Program-made: the position numbers and the translations under genes
The notes under the pieces: generated by a model
Databases searched by the model: none
What the model was told of the DNA's origin: nothing
The model's input: only the letters and a program-made list of their open reading frames with translations
Assembly (NCBI GenBank): GCA_020152595.1
Contig: JAIGNY010002845.1
Location: 533,501 to 597,500, forward strand
Origin: Chiridota heheva
Lineage: Eukaryota > Echinodermata > Holothuroidea > Apodida > Chiridotidae
Direction of reading: 5' to 3'
Length of the DNA: 64,000 bases
Shown: positions 11,974 through 24,235 of the stretch, piece after piece
Numbering within the stretch: position 1 is the first letter of the stretch
How the letters are laid out: every line of letters begins with the position of its first letter

Positions 11974-12064
11974 TAGTACTAGTCAGATAAACATCTGACC
12001 GTAGTATACGCTATAGCCATTACATGACTGCGAATACTGGGTCAGACATCAGCCTATGCTTATA
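11974..12064. repeat. Empty-site copy of the sequence that carries the Harbinger insertion at 60.7 kb
   Basis: CTAGTCAGATAAACATCTGA, CGTAGTA, GCTATAGCCATTA and ACATGACTGCGAATAC occur here without interruption. At 60722-61660 the same words are split by an ~850-bp insertion after CCATTA. Confidence 0.8.
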
Positions 12065-12307
12065 ACAGTGAAAATCGCTACATTGACTCAGCGTAGTCGC
12101 GCCGCAGAATACTTGCGGCGCACTCCTGTTTTGCAAACATTTTCCAAGAAATTTGTACCTTTTAGCCTCAATCATTTTAACCTGAAAAAGTTAAGCTACC
12201 TAACTAAAAAAGCTTTTAGTATGTAACTCTTAATCTTAAAAGCTTGGGCACATATAAATACATTCAATAACTATGAAGTAAAACCCGTAAAAGAAAGAAA
12301 CTTTTAC

Positions 12308-12480
12308 CTACCTCGGCTGCTACCTTCTCACAATCGTGTGCGCCGAAGTGAATGTACCTTATTATTTCAAATTCTATCGAACATCAGCAATGCCAACTTA
12401 GCATTAATGTTAAGCGCGTGTGTCCAGTTCACTGGCGTTATATTTATTAGTACGCGTATCGGTGTTGTGCGCCCTAGTTC
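12308..12480 (-). promoter_or_regulatory. Candidate SRRT 5'UTR exon and promoter (option 1)
   Basis: This is a GC-richer islet with CpG sites. On the minus strand it ends AGCAGCCGAG followed by GTAGGTAAAAG, a usable donor. It is the nearest such signal upstream of the SRRT start exon, which seems to have an acceptor just before its ATG. If true, the 37-bp array is intronic. It competes with the islet at 14.3 kb. Both are inference from base composition and donor shape. Confidence 0.22.
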
Positions 12481-14314
12481 AAAAAAAAAAAAGTTCCAAG
12501 AGCATACGGTTGAACTGAAAGGAGTGTACAATATTGGCTTACATTTTTACCCATTTTTTAATCATTTCAGGATTGACCAACATGTTTTAATTACTTACAA
12601 GATTAAAAGCAATAACAGGAGAAGTTAACTATGATAATTTTTATGGGCCGTACGTACAGTAATTACAGTGTGACAGGTGACGTAAATAGACGGTGTAGTC
12701 GCGATTAGGACTGAGGCGATTTCCACGTTAAAACAGGTAGGCCTGAGTCTCACTCTGTATTGCATGTAGTGCGTAGCATGTAGGGCACACAGAGGGAGAT
12801 GTTATCTCACTAGCATAGTACTGGCTTGCAACAATTGAGCATTGTAATTCTAACGCAGTATACGTACGCTCGGTCCGAGTACACTTGCGCCAAGGTCGAA
12901 AGCTACGCCCAATTTTGTGCACGCTAATTGTTCCACGTCATATATTTCATTCGCATTTCATGTATTGTTCAGAGCGTTTCACAAATTTTTTTCAAACTGA
13001 GAAAAAATTGTTGTCTTGTTTTCTTTCCTTCAAATTTTGACCATTTATTGTTGTTGTTTCTCTCCGAATTTTAACCCTGCAACTGGAAACAAACTAAGGT
13101 AAGTGTGCTTATTTTTTCAGTGAGAGGGGAATTGATTTTGATATTGAAAACAATATCTCCCAGAAAAATATGGGAACTTTTTTTTTTGAGACATGTTAAA
13201 TCCCATTGACTTTTGATTAGTGTGTGGCGCCTTTTTCAATGTACATGGACACAAACCCAAAATTGGTAGATTTGGATAGGCCTATCTGCTCTACTCGGGT
13301 ATGTGGACACGTATTAGCTTGTGACAATAACTTGGCTTGATCCAACACCAGAGGCTGAACAGTGAAAGGCTAATGACGTTAGAGAAATCAGGCACAGTAA
13401 CTTATCAATGGAAAAAACCTGCTATGCATAACAATTTGCATATTTGACCAGTCTAAAATTAATCAGTTAGGCCAAAATATTTAATTTCTAAACTATTAAC
13501 CCTTTAATAGCGGATTAAAACAAATGAAAACAAAATAAATTATATCACTGGCCCTAGTATGAGAGGTTCTGCGCAGTGTGTAGAATCATGGGAAAATGGT
13601 AAGGAAGTGTATGCCGCAAACAAATCTATAATTAATATTTGTGTTCCTCAAAAAATATTTAAAAAGCAAAAACAGTGAACATTCAAGAAACCTAACGTTA
13701 GACTTAATTTAAGCCTAATGTTAATCCTAACCTTATTTTACAAATTACAATAACTTTTCTCCAATAAATCTTACTTTTTTGTTGTTTTTAATCAAATAAA
13801 ATGAATACAACATGCAAATTGATCAAGGTTGCATAATTTTGAAGAAAAAAAATTATCTCTTTTTTTCCTATGTACCCTATAGGCTAGGCCCTATTACCGT
13901 TAGCCTAACTGCTAACAAGGCCAGAAACATGTTTTTTGTTCTTGGGCCCTAGGCCTATTCAAAATTCAAATGTACTTTACTTTTGTTTTTTGTCACTATT
14001 TTGTACATATTGCATAATGTGAAAATAAATGATCATGAAATAAAGGTAAACTTATTCGCGGCATCCGCATTTTTTTCCCAAACCGACCGATTTGCAGGTT
14101 CTGCATAGCCTAGTGTTATTAACCAAAACAATGCACTAACATCATTTCTCTGTGTAAACTTGTTAGGCCAGTGTTGGGCGTACCGATTAAATATGTCATA
14201 AGTACGGTTACGATGTCACAATTTGGATATAATCAATACAAAATTCTCAGCATTACTAATACTTTGTCTTTCTGACTAAAGCCCATTGCAATGACAACAA
14301 AACTTTAGCTTTAC

Positions 14315-14425
14315 CTGTTGCACAAAATGCAAAGTTTCGCTTCTTTCTTCGGCTTCTCGACCTGAAACTGTCGCGTGGGTGAAGTCTATATCAGTGTGCC
14401 GCGCTGTGTTTTAAACGATGGCGCT
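14315..14425 (-). promoter_or_regulatory. Candidate SRRT 5'UTR exon and promoter (option 2)
   Basis: On the minus strand the islet reads from TAGCGCCATCGTTTAAAAC to TTTGTGCAACAG, followed by donor GTAAAG. The plus strand carries ATGGCGC (a YY1-like core), and the islet has several CpGs in otherwise AT-rich DNA. This looks like a housekeeping start site but is unproven. Confidence 0.25.
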
Positions 14426-15112
14426 ATTTTAGTTTTCATGATTCTGATAGTTCATTGTTTATCAGAACATAAAAATAAGTTTCGTCAAAATCAACGCGAC
14501 AATCTGCTGACATGACAAAGATAATTGAATTTCAAGAATAACTACTTAACAAAATTTGCAACAAACAGAAGCATGCACTTGATTTGTGCTCTTCTGGTAT
14601 AAGAAAACACTGGTTAAATTGCCATTTATTTATTAAGAAAACAAGTAGATGAAGCAATGGCTATATTGAAAATAATAAAAACATCCGACTAAGCAGGAAG
14701 AAATCTTCATCTTTATTTTGAAAATATTAAAAAGCCAAATTCCAATAATAAAAACTAATAACAATGAAATAATGGCAATGAATATGTAGAAAAAATAGCC
14801 CACGAAATGTATGTGTGTTAGGTTAACATCCGAGTCCAGCTAAATATTCAAAATCTTCCGTACTTTCAGATGCATTGCAATTATTCAAACGAAAACATAG
14901 GAGGCGACGCTGATTACAAGTACTGTAGAGTGCATCCAAAAAAAAAAAAAACAGATGCGGAATCTAGAGAATTCAACTTATGTAACACATTCAAGATCCC
15001 GCATTTTGTTACTTTTTTTTGGGCGATTTTTAATAGCCGATTATAACTATCTTCTTTTTTTTTTTTTTTGGCGGGGGGGGGAATATATTTAATGCGCGCA
15101 TTAAAAGTGTTA

Positions 15113-15770
15113 TGGTCAAGCAAGTCCATTTGATGTGAAAGAGCACTTAAAAAGAAACAAAATGGTGAATGAAAAGAGTTTTCAAATTTATTGTTCCTTT
15201 AAGAAGATATTCACATTCAATGTTGTCTCACTTCTGTAGAAACGACTAGAGCCAGACTAGATATGATGTCACTGCTCCTTTGCTGGAGGTGCCATAGACT
15301 ATTATGATTCAGGTTTTCATTTGTACCCAACTCTATTTCCCGTTCAACTTGAAAGCGGTCCGATAGTTTTTTTTTTTTTTTTTTTTTTTTATATCTCTTG
15401 GACGTTATTGTTTGTTACCATTTAATTATATTTACCGAAATTTGTATTTGACCTAATTTACTGTTTTTTATAAAACGGTAAATAGACATACTATCAGCCA
15501 TGTCAGCAAAACACTGTACGGTATGTAAAAGATCAAGATGGATTTTACATCCTTACAGCAAGACACGCTTTTAACTAAGGAATATACATATTAGCCTTTT
15601 TTTGAGCAAATAATTAATTATCGCAATTAATGAATCACATTTGATCAATACTAGCATCCCACTAATACACCTCCAAGTGGCAATCATTATACGAAATATA
15701 ACCAAAAAGTTTGTATAACTTTCTATTAAAGTCCTTTCCTATAAGATGGACTTACTTGACCCCTGAACTA
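15113..15770. mobile_element. Foldback element with GGTCAAGCAAGTCCAT ends
   Basis: The left end GGTCAAGCAAGTCCATTTG and the right end (reverse complement GGGGTCAAGTAAGTCCATCT) are inverted. The inner parts (AAGAAACAAAATGGTGAA, GAAGATATTCACATTCAATG, CAGACTAGATATGATGTCAC) match the copies within the duplicated block and at 3.3 kb. It has no coding capacity. Confidence 0.6.
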
Positions 15771-16387
15771 ATCTTTAATACACCTTTTTATGAGCTATCC
15801 GTCCAAGATTATCTAGTGACTTTACGCATCAGTTATTAGACTCTCTTTTCTGTACGCAAACAAAGAACTTCTTGTGAAGAGCCAGATAGCGTTACTCTTA
15901 CTTTAAGCTCTCTGGTTATTAACCCTCTGGTGATTTAATAAGTAAAAAATTATAGCCTGAGTTATTCAAATGCGCTATATGGATATATAGCCCATTCAGG
16001 CTTTTTAAGTTAGTTTTAAAGCTTTAGTTTTTTAGGCGCAAATTATAGCCCAAGCAAGCTATCGATTAACGAGTGCCATACCTCAATTTGTATAGTGTGG
16101 GACAAATCCCAAACGGGATATTATAAAACAATTAGCACATGAAAGCAGCGTTCTTTATCCTTCATAAATTTTCGCTGGACCTTCCGAGTCTATGTTGTTA
16201 TATATGCTTGATTCATTCAGATCGCGCCGAGCGAAAACCGATTTTTGTAGTCAATTTTGACTATTAGTTTATTTAGAATGTAGCTATAGCAAAGCTTCGT
16301 CGAAAAAGGTGATGACATGTGGTGATCGATGTTGTTGTTTAACATTTTATGACGAAAATAGGCATTTGATTTTTCCTTCCAGTCCCA

Positions 16388-19205
16388 TATAGGACTTTTC
16401 TTTAATGGGGGAGGGGCACAATCACTTCAAAAGGGGCTACTTGGGCAGATTCCCTTATATTGTATTTCCCCTTTTAATATTACGTAAGGGGACACATACC
16501 TTTGCAATGGGGCCGAACCCGTGACCTATACTGCTGAATGTGCATGTTTCCCCCTCCATATTGCTACATGAGACCTTTCATGATATTTTGGACTGATTTT
16601 CCAGCAGCGCACATTATTGCGCAAAAAAACGTTTCATTCAATAATTAGGTGGCGCATTTTCAGAAAATTCCACAATGAACTTATGCTGACGCAATCTTCT
16701 AGAATTGGAATATTTTGACAATATTTATAAAAAAATGACATGAATCAGTGAAGGATATGCCCGTTTCTAAAAATAGAAATCGAAAATTATCGATATAAGC
16801 AATTATTTTTAAGACAATCGGCGAGGTTTCATCAATTTACAACTGTGTCTGTGCTCTTACATCGATAATTGATTAACTGCCTTCAGAGTGGATTATCATA
16901 GTCAACTTGAATTATCGTTGACTTCTGCTTGAGAATTATCATAATCAGATGTCTCCTTTGCCTTAAACTGTCGGCCGATATAAATCATGAAGTGGATCTT
17001 ACAGCTGTTATAAAGTTTTTCAATGAGCTCATATTAAATTCTGATCGACTTAAAACTTTGAGAGAAATCATCGCATCAATATTATTACAGAATTCTTCGC
17101 GGAACTGGATCACTAAGTTGGAATATACTGGACAAAGAGGTCAAGAAGACTCTGGTTAGGCTATTTAAGTAGGCTAGGTTTAGGATTATTGTTTTGTACT
17201 ATTTATAGGGAGAAACTTTGAAATTTTGAGTACACAAGATTCAATTTCAAAGCCACTGATCTCGACTTTATCTTTTAGCATTCTTCTCGGCACTGGGAAA
17301 CATGCGCGAAAACAATTACAAATTCATACAAATGGACCAATTGCAGTCTTTCTTCATTTTCAGGCCTAGTTATTCATTAGTTGTGTGCAGCATCAAAAAC
17401 TCTTCATTTTAGATTACACGTTTTGCCCCTCCTCCAAAATAGTCTGAAGAGGACTGGGGAATTCTTCGATGAAAAATGTTTCATCAAGCACCAATGACTA
17501 CATTTGAAGATCAACATTGAAAGAGTTCATATATAAACATCGTGGGCATGCCATCTACAACTAACCATACATTTCTGGTATCATTAAGATACCATCAGGG
17601 GCCAAGCAACCATACATCTAATATGACACAACCTCAAAAGAAACACATTTGATTGTGAAGAAAGCGTTCAAAAACCCGCTAAGAAGATATTCTTATAAGT
17701 TTAAAGTTTGGTATTAGTTGTGAAAAACAACTGGAATCAGACTAGTTGTGACGTCACAGCCTCAGATTCCTCAAAGTCTTTATGTATGGCCCAAAAACCA
17801 TTAGATATGTCAGGAAAGTAAGTAAAACAAAAGCTGCAGTAACGGTAGGCCTTATAATTTACCACCTGCAGAAAGTTCGATGAAAAATAATCAAGATAGA
17901 AAAAGTTAATCAATTTTCTTTCGAATACATTAACAATTGTTAAGAATTACGAGGGCACCAATCTTCCATGGACCATATAGTAGACTTACTACACCAGTCA
18001 TTTACACACAGATTAAACAGAGCTTTAAACTTGAATATCTCTTTAACTATATGCTTAACGAAATGAAATTTTGCAATGCTTTCTTCACCATTTAATTTTT
18101 GTAAGTCATCTTTCTTAAGATGAACTTGTTTGACCCCTGAACTTATTCTTTAAAATGAAATGTGGATGGAGGTTTCGATCAGTATAGATGCAACACGGAA
18201 TACAGATGAGATTAGACTGTTCGACTCAGAAATATGCTTCACTGTGAAAAGCAGCTTAGTGCGCGCGCTCTAAGCTTGTATGTATTCAAGGATTGTTTTG
18301 CCGTGCTTTGTTTGTCACGTGACGCTGGTTTTCCTATGCGATTGGCCCACGGCCTGAGGCTGTTGTGAAATAATGGCTTTTGGAAAAATGTAATTAAGAA
18401 CCCTTGCCGTAGACTTCCTATCATTTTCAGTTAACTGCAGCGACTGAGATTTAGGAAAGAAATTAAAAGATCATTAAAGGCCAGATACGCGTGTTACATG
18501 GACAGTAATGTACAACATAAGTCAACGTTTCTGATTGGTTCATACATACACAAACATCCGCCATGAAAGATACGCGCCCTTACATCAGCGATGTTCGGTT
18601 TTTCCACATGTTAGAACATCGACTTAAACATCTTAAGGCCAGTGAAAGCTTACGCAATACGTATACTGTACGATTATACAAACACTGTACGTACGGAGTT
18701 TATTTCGGGAATGGTTTAAATGCATACAGCGTGTACATTACTTGAAATAAAATATTGAGTGAGGGCGTTGCGAGTAGCACAATATTGGCATGCGACAACT
18801 ATGAATAACTGCCGCGAAAGTAACTAGCACACATGTATACACACATACACACACACACACACACAAACGCGCGCGCGCGATGGGTACAATACGCACTTAA
18901 TTAGAAACGATCCACAAATGAACATCGCAATTGTACCGAGAGGAAATTCCCTCTTTAAAGGACCACCACTAGACTGAAACATATTATCCACAACAGATCG
19001 ATAAACTTCATGACTCTATAGCTAACAGACGTTGTGAGGGCAAAGGTTACTTGCTTATTCATACTAACCAGAAAATTGGTATAACGTTGCGTGCTATATA
19101 GGCATTTTTTTTTTTTTAATTCTTTTTTTTGGGGGGAGACCCCTAAAAATACGTCCTCACTTTTCGGTCTAGTGCCCCTTTACGGTACCAACCCAGTCAT
19201 CAGAG
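16388..19205. repeat. Large direct repeat, copy A (~2.8 kb)
   Basis: It starts TATAGGACTTTT..AATGGGGGAGGGGCAC and ends ACCCAGTCATCAGAG. It is about 90-95% identical to 20255-23352 along its length, with small indels. It contains a foldback-family copy (~17630-18145) and a (CA)n/(CG)n tract near 18840-18880. Short open frames near 16929 and 18563 are broken differently in the other copy and look non-coding. It could be two insertions of one transposon or a tandem segmental duplication. Confidence 0.9.
17630..18145. mobile_element. Foldback-family element inside copy A
   Basis: It contains AAGAAACACATTTGATTGTG, CAGACTAGTTGTGACGTCAC and, at the right end, TTAAGATGAACTTGTTTGAC CCCTGAAC. Its orthologous copy in B (~21490-22000) shows it was present before the duplication. 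Confidence 0.55.
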
Positions 19206-20254
19206 CATATTTCACAAATTAACATACATTTAAAAATTTTTTTTTATAAAATATGCAACTCGGAAATAAAGTTCTGAAAATGATTATGCAATTATGTAGC
19301 TTTTGTATATCAGTGTAGAAGAGTGCATGTGTAATAATAGCTATATATCAAAAGTATTTAAGCAAAAAACCTTTTAGCTTTCAACAGTATTTTTAAGAAG
19401 TAAATATACTTTCATAGGTATTCCAGAAATATGGTACCCTACAGCAATATCATTCGTTTTCTTGATTTTTTTTGTTAACTGCATTCCAATACTGTTTTAT
19501 CTTTTGATTGTTTCAAGAGTTTTGAGTTCAAAATACATATATTTTGTATTAGAAATAAAGTTATGGTGTCTTTTCTTTGATTGTTTTTCTCGTTAGGATT
19601 TAAAAAAATTAATTAGCTTTGACATGTTATGTAGCTGCTGAGAAACGGATTTCTTATCCATTTTTTAAGGTTGTTTTTAGGAGTTTTGCACTTAATTTAT
19701 CTTGGAAGTTAATATTCAAATTGTTTCATCAGACCTTTTTTGAAAGCTACTTATCAATTGTTTCTGAAAAGTTTCATATTATATCATAGGCGCCGGAAGC
19801 AGGGGGCCATGGTCCCCCAAATTTAAAAAAAATTGCCTTTGGCCCCCCAACTTTAAGCCAAATTTGTACATGGATATATGGGCACCTGTTAATTCTGGCC
19901 CCTCCAACTTTGGAAACCTTCCGGGGGCCCCTGTATCAACACTAAATGTGTCTGGAAATGCTTAGAAAAGTCCTTTCAAAATCTAGTCAGCCTGACTAAT
20001 TTCCTTTAGTCCAGGCTTGCCTGACTAATGCTTTAGTCACCTGACTAAAATAATTGGTCGATTCAGACACCATGACAGGACTAGAAAAAATTAGTCACAG
20101 GACTAGAAAAATTAGTCACAGGACTAGAAAAAATTAGTCACAGGACCAACAAAAACTAGTCATGGAACCAGTCATGACTAATAAAAATTGGTCGATTCAG
20201 ACACCATCTGGACTAGTTTTTTTTAGTCAGCTGGACTAATTGTTGTTTACAGTG
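19206..20254. other. Spacer between the two large repeats, with small repeats
   Basis: AT-rich DNA without a gene. At 19790-19930 lies a segment TAGGCGCCGGAAGCAGGGGG with several CCCCC/GGGGG blocks, typical of a decayed interspersed repeat. At 19985-20230 are repeated GACTAA/TTAGTC words: about three copies of a 22-bp unit (AGGACTAGAAAAAATTAGTC plus AC), bracketed by two copies of TTGGTCGATTCAGACACCAT (near 20057 and 20188). Confidence 0.7.
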
Positions 20255-21489
20255 TATAGGACTTTTTTTTAATGGGGGAGGGGCACAATCACTTCAAAAG
20301 GGCTTACTTCGGCAGATTCCCTTATATTGTATTTCCCCTTTTGATATTACGTAAGGGGCACATACCTTCAAAAGGGGCCGAACCCTTGCCCTATACTGCT
20401 GAATGTGCATGTTTCCCCTCTATATTGCTAAATGAGACCTTTCATGATAATTTGGACTGACTTCCCAGAAGCGTATATTATTGCGCAAAAAACGTTCCAT
20501 TCAATAATTAGGTGGCGCATTTCCAGAAAGTTCCACATTGAACTTATGCTGTCGCAATCTTCTGGAATTGGAATATTTTGACAATATTTATGAAAATAAC
20601 ATGAATCAGTGAAGGACACGCCCGTTTCTAAAAATAGACACTGAGATATATCGATATAAGCAATTGTTTTCAAGACAATCGGCGAGGTTTCATCAATTTA
20701 CAATTGTGTCTGTGCTCTTACATCGATAATTGATTAACTGCCTTCAGAGTGGATTATCATAGTCAACTTGAATTATCGTTGACTTCTGCTTGAGAATTAT
20801 CATAATCAGATGTCTCCTTTGCCTTAAACTGTCGGCCGATATAAATCATGAAGTGGATCTTACAGCTGTCATAAAGTCTTTCAATAAGCTCATATTAAAA
20901 TCTGATCGACTTAAAACTTTGAGAGAAATCATCGCATCAATATTATTACAGAATTCTTCGCGGAACTGGATCGCTAAGTTGGAATATACTGGACAAAGAG
21001 GTCAAGAAGACTGGTTTAGCTATTTAAGTAGGCTAGGTTTGAGATTATTGTTTCGTACTATTTATAGGAAGAAACTTTGAAATTTTGAGTACACAAGATT
21101 CAATTTTAAAGCTACTGATCTTGACTTTATCTTTTAGCATTCTTTTCGGCACTGGGGAAACATACGTGAAAACAATTACAAATTCATACAAATGGACCAT
21201 TTACAGTCTTTCTTTATTTTCAGGCCTACTTATTTATCAGTTGTGTGCAGCATCAAAAACTTATCATTTTAGATTACACGTTTTGCCCCTCCTCCAAAAT
21301 AGTCTGAAGGGACTGGGGAATTGTTCGATGAAAAATGTTTTATCAAGCACCAATGACTACATTCGAAGATCAACATTGAAAGAATTCATAAATAAATATC
21401 GTGGGCATGCCATCCACAACTAACGATACATTTCTTGTATCATTAAAAGATACCATCAGGGGCCAAGCAAACATACATCTAATATGACA

Positions 21490-22000
21490 CAACCTCAAAA
21501 GAAACACATTTGATTGTGAAGAAAGCGTTCAAAAACCCGCTAAGGAGATATTCAAGTTTAAAGTTTGGTATTAGTTGTGAAAAACAACTGGAATCAGACT
21601 AGTTGTGACGTCACAACCTCAAATTCCTCAAAATCTTTATGTATGGCCCAAAAACCATTGGATACGTCAGAAAGTAAGTAAAACAAAAGCTGCAGTAACG
21701 GTAGGCCTTATAATTTACCACCTGCAGAAAGTTCGATGAAAAATAATTAAGATAGAAAAAGTTAATCAATTTTCTTTAAAAAACATTAACAATTGTTAAG
21801 AATTACGAGGGCACCAATCTTCCATGGACCATATAGTAGACTTACTCACACCAGTCTTTTACACCCAGATTAAACAGAGCTTTAAACTTGAATATCTCTT
21901 TAAGTATATGCTTAACGAAATGAAATTTTGCAATGCTTTCTTCACCATTTTATTTTTTAAGTCATCTTTCTTAAGATGAACTTGCTTGACCCCTGAACTT
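21490..22000. mobile_element. Foldback-family element inside copy B
   Basis: It has the same words as the copy A member (CAGACTAGTTGTGACGTCAC, TTAAGATGAACTTGCTTGAC, CCCTGAAC). It is interrupted by no later insertion. Confidence 0.55.
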
Positions 22001-22415
22001 ATCCTTTAAAATGAAATGTGGATGGAGGTTTCGATCAGTATAGCTGCAACACGGAATACAGATGAAATTAGACTGTTCGACTCACAAATATGCTTCACTG
22101 TGAAAAGCAGCTTATTGCGCGCGCTCTCAGCTTGTTTGTATTCAGGGATTGTTTTGCCATGCTTTGTTTGTCACGTGACGCTGGTTTTCCCATGCGATTG
22201 GCCCATGGCCTGAGGCTGTTGTGAAATGATGGCTCTTGGAAAAATGTAATTAAGAACCCTTGCCGTAGACCTTCCTATCATTTTCAGTGACCTGCAGCGA
22301 CTGAGATTTAGGAAAGAAATTAAAAGAACATTAAAGGCCAGATACGCGTGTTACATGGACAGTAATGTACAACACAAGTCAACGTTTCTGATTGGTTCAT
22401 ACACAAATATCCGCC

Positions 22416-22689
22416 AGAGAGAGAGTTGAACACACAATTACAGTGACGGGGTCGTCGCCTGCGTATTCGGTTATGATAGTACAAATGCTATCACGAAACG
22501 CTTAATACGACCTGGACGAGAACACAGGTACGACGTACGGACAGACATAACATCGACAACCAAGTCAATGTCCACGGCCTTTGACAACCAGTTGTGGTGC
22601 ACTGGCGTGTCTACCCACCCCAGGATTGAACCCGTGGCCTCGTGGTCTGTAGACAGGTATGATAACCGCTACACCACAGTAGGTAGATA
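22416..22689 (-). mobile_element. tRNA-derived SINE (minus orientation), recent insertion
   Basis: Read on the minus strand, it starts with a tRNA-like head: A box TGGTGTAGCGGTTATCA and B box GGGTTCAATCC. An unrelated body follows, ending GTGTGTTCAACTCTCTCTCT. It is flanked by 11-bp target duplications AAATATCCGCC (22405-22415 and 22690-22700). Copy A of the large repeat has the empty site (ACAAACATCCGCCATG near 18550). A second member lies at 44107-44384 with about 85-90% identity. Confidence 0.88.
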
Positions 22690-23360
22690 AAATATCCGCC
22701 ATGAAAGATACGCGCTCTTACATCAGCGATGTTCGGTTTTTCCACATGTTAGAACATCGACTTGAACATCTCAAGGCCACTGAAAACTGACGCAATACGT
22801 ATACTGTACGATTATACAAACACTGTACGTACGGAGTTTATTTCGGGAATGGTTTAAATGCACACAGCGTGTACATTATTTGAAATAAAATATTCAGTGA
22901 GGGCGTTGCGAGTAGCAATGTCGTATATGTCGGGGCACAATATTGGCATGCGACAACTATGAATAACTGCCGCGAAAGTAACTAGCACACATGTACACAC
23001 AAACACACACACCCACACACACACACGCGCGCGCGATGGGTACAATACGCACTTAATTAGAAACGATCCACAAATGAACATCGCAATTGTACCGAGAGGA
23101 GATTCCCTCTTTAAAGGACAAATAGACTGAAATATATCATCCACAACAGATCGATAAACTTCATGACTCTATAGCTGACAGACGATGTGAGGGCAAAGGT
23201 TACTTGCTTCTTCATACTAACCAGAAAATTGGTATAACGTTGCGTGCTATAGAAGCATTTGATTTTTGATTTTTTTTTAGAGGGGACCCCTAAAAATACG
23301 TCCTCACTTTTCGATCTAGTGCCCCTTCAAGGTACCAACCCAGTCATCAGAGATAATTAG

Positions 23361-23538
23361 TTTAACCATGGGCGGGATTTGCCTACCGAAAGTGTGTGTG
23401 TAGAGGGGAGTCAAAAGTGGGGGGAACCACAAAATAATGCTAAGATGCAAAAAATCACCATACAAAAATATTCAAATTCGAAAAAAAGTGGTTAAAAGTG
23501 CCCCTTGCCCCCTCAAATCCCGCCCACGTGTTTAACCA
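23361..23538. mobile_element. ~162-bp MITE with TGGGCGGGATTT ends and 8-bp target duplication
   Basis: TTTAACCA is present at both sides (23361-23368 and 23531-23538). The termini are TGGGCGGGATTTGCC and, inverted, CACGTGGGCGGGATTTG. The inside includes GAAAGTG..GTCAAAAGTGGGGGG and GTGCCCCTTGCCCC. The 8-bp duplication suggests a hAT-type MITE. A relative at 46.0 kb seeds the large array there. Confidence 0.75.
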
Positions 23539-23559
23539 ATATAGAAATCGTTACACATC

Positions 23560-24235
23560 CGTAGACCTTTAACAGTGTAAGCGAACGGCAGCTTGTTGGA
23601 TATAGTTTACAACTCCCGGTTCGATGATAGCCCTGGGGTTTGTATCGGTTACTATTGTGAAGATGGATATAACCCTAATGTGCATACCTATTACTGGCAT
23701 ACCACCGTTGCCGCTGATGGTATTAATGATACAGTTTCTTAAACTTTTACAAAGAACAATAAATCCTAAATAAATCGCTCCGTGGCGTATTTACCAGAGC
23801 CCTTGTAATACCTTACGGGGAAGCAAAATATCGATTTTCTAACTGGACTTAACGTTGTTTACGACGTTCAGACAATGTATCAGCGCGTCCATGCCGAACT
23901 TAGTCCCGTAGACCCGGCGGCATCGCCAGTTATGGCCCAATAGAACGGCGAATGACATGACGCTATGTAAATTTACTCACCATCAGACCTGTGAGCAACC
24001 TAACGTGGCGGGTGCCCCGGCTTTGATCTATGATGTTTCCCACTTAATCCCCTGCAAAATGTCTGGGGCTACCCCGTTTGTTTGGGATAATCGCACGGGG
24101 TACAATCCCCTTTCTTCTTTGGGGAGCTTAATAGTAACTGCAGCGTATAAATATCGGAATATTCTCTTACTTGTTTGTATATATGAACTCTCAATCTCAA
24201 CTATATCTTTTACCTGTTTACAAGAAGCATGAGCA
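23560..24235. pseudogene. Degraded coding-looking island, unknown origin
   Basis: Base composition rises to near 50% GC. Several stretches read like protein: plus-strand codons 23581-23742 (includes YNSRFDDSPGVCIGYY), a different frame at about 23836-23940 (includes NVVYDVQTMYQRVHAEL) and a third open stretch 23957-24232 (includes ALIYDVSHLIPCKMSG and PFVWDNRTGYNPLSSLGS). Minus-strand frames are also partly open. Stops and frame changes separate the pieces, and no splice sites fit, so it is probably the relic of an inserted gene or mobile element. I do not recognise the family. Confidence 0.3.

Larger units (their letters stand above)
8826..16387. other. AT-rich noncoding DNA between SRRT and the duplicated block
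   Basis: No gene is recognisable here on either strand. It holds a mariner-like MITE (9522-9693), a short 23-bp tandem repeat (11009-11068), an (AAT/AAAT)n tract near 11430-11470, a T-run at 15367-15390, a copy of the Harbinger target sequence (11974-12064), a foldback element (15113-15770) and two small GC-richer islets (12.05-12.48 kb and 14.31-14.42 kb). Some of it may be SRRT 5' intron. Confidence 0.6.
20255..23352. repeat. Large direct repeat, copy B (~3.1 kb, carries a SINE)
   Basis: It is collinear with 16388-19205 from TATAGGACTTTT to ACCCAGTCATCAGAG. It is longer because of a SINE at 22416-22689 and an extra ~17 bp near 22918-22935 (ATGTCGTATATGTCGGGGC). The open frames at 20790-21080 and 21085-21423 do not match any family I know, and their reading frames are disrupted in copy A, so I do not call them genes. 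A (CA)n/(CG)n tract lies near 22990-23030. Confidence 0.9.

Noticed and set aside
20790-21423. Possible genes in copy B of the large repeat (96 and 112 codons)
   Set aside because: The equivalent frames in copy A are broken by indels, there is no splice or domain support, and substitutions do not look codon-constrained.
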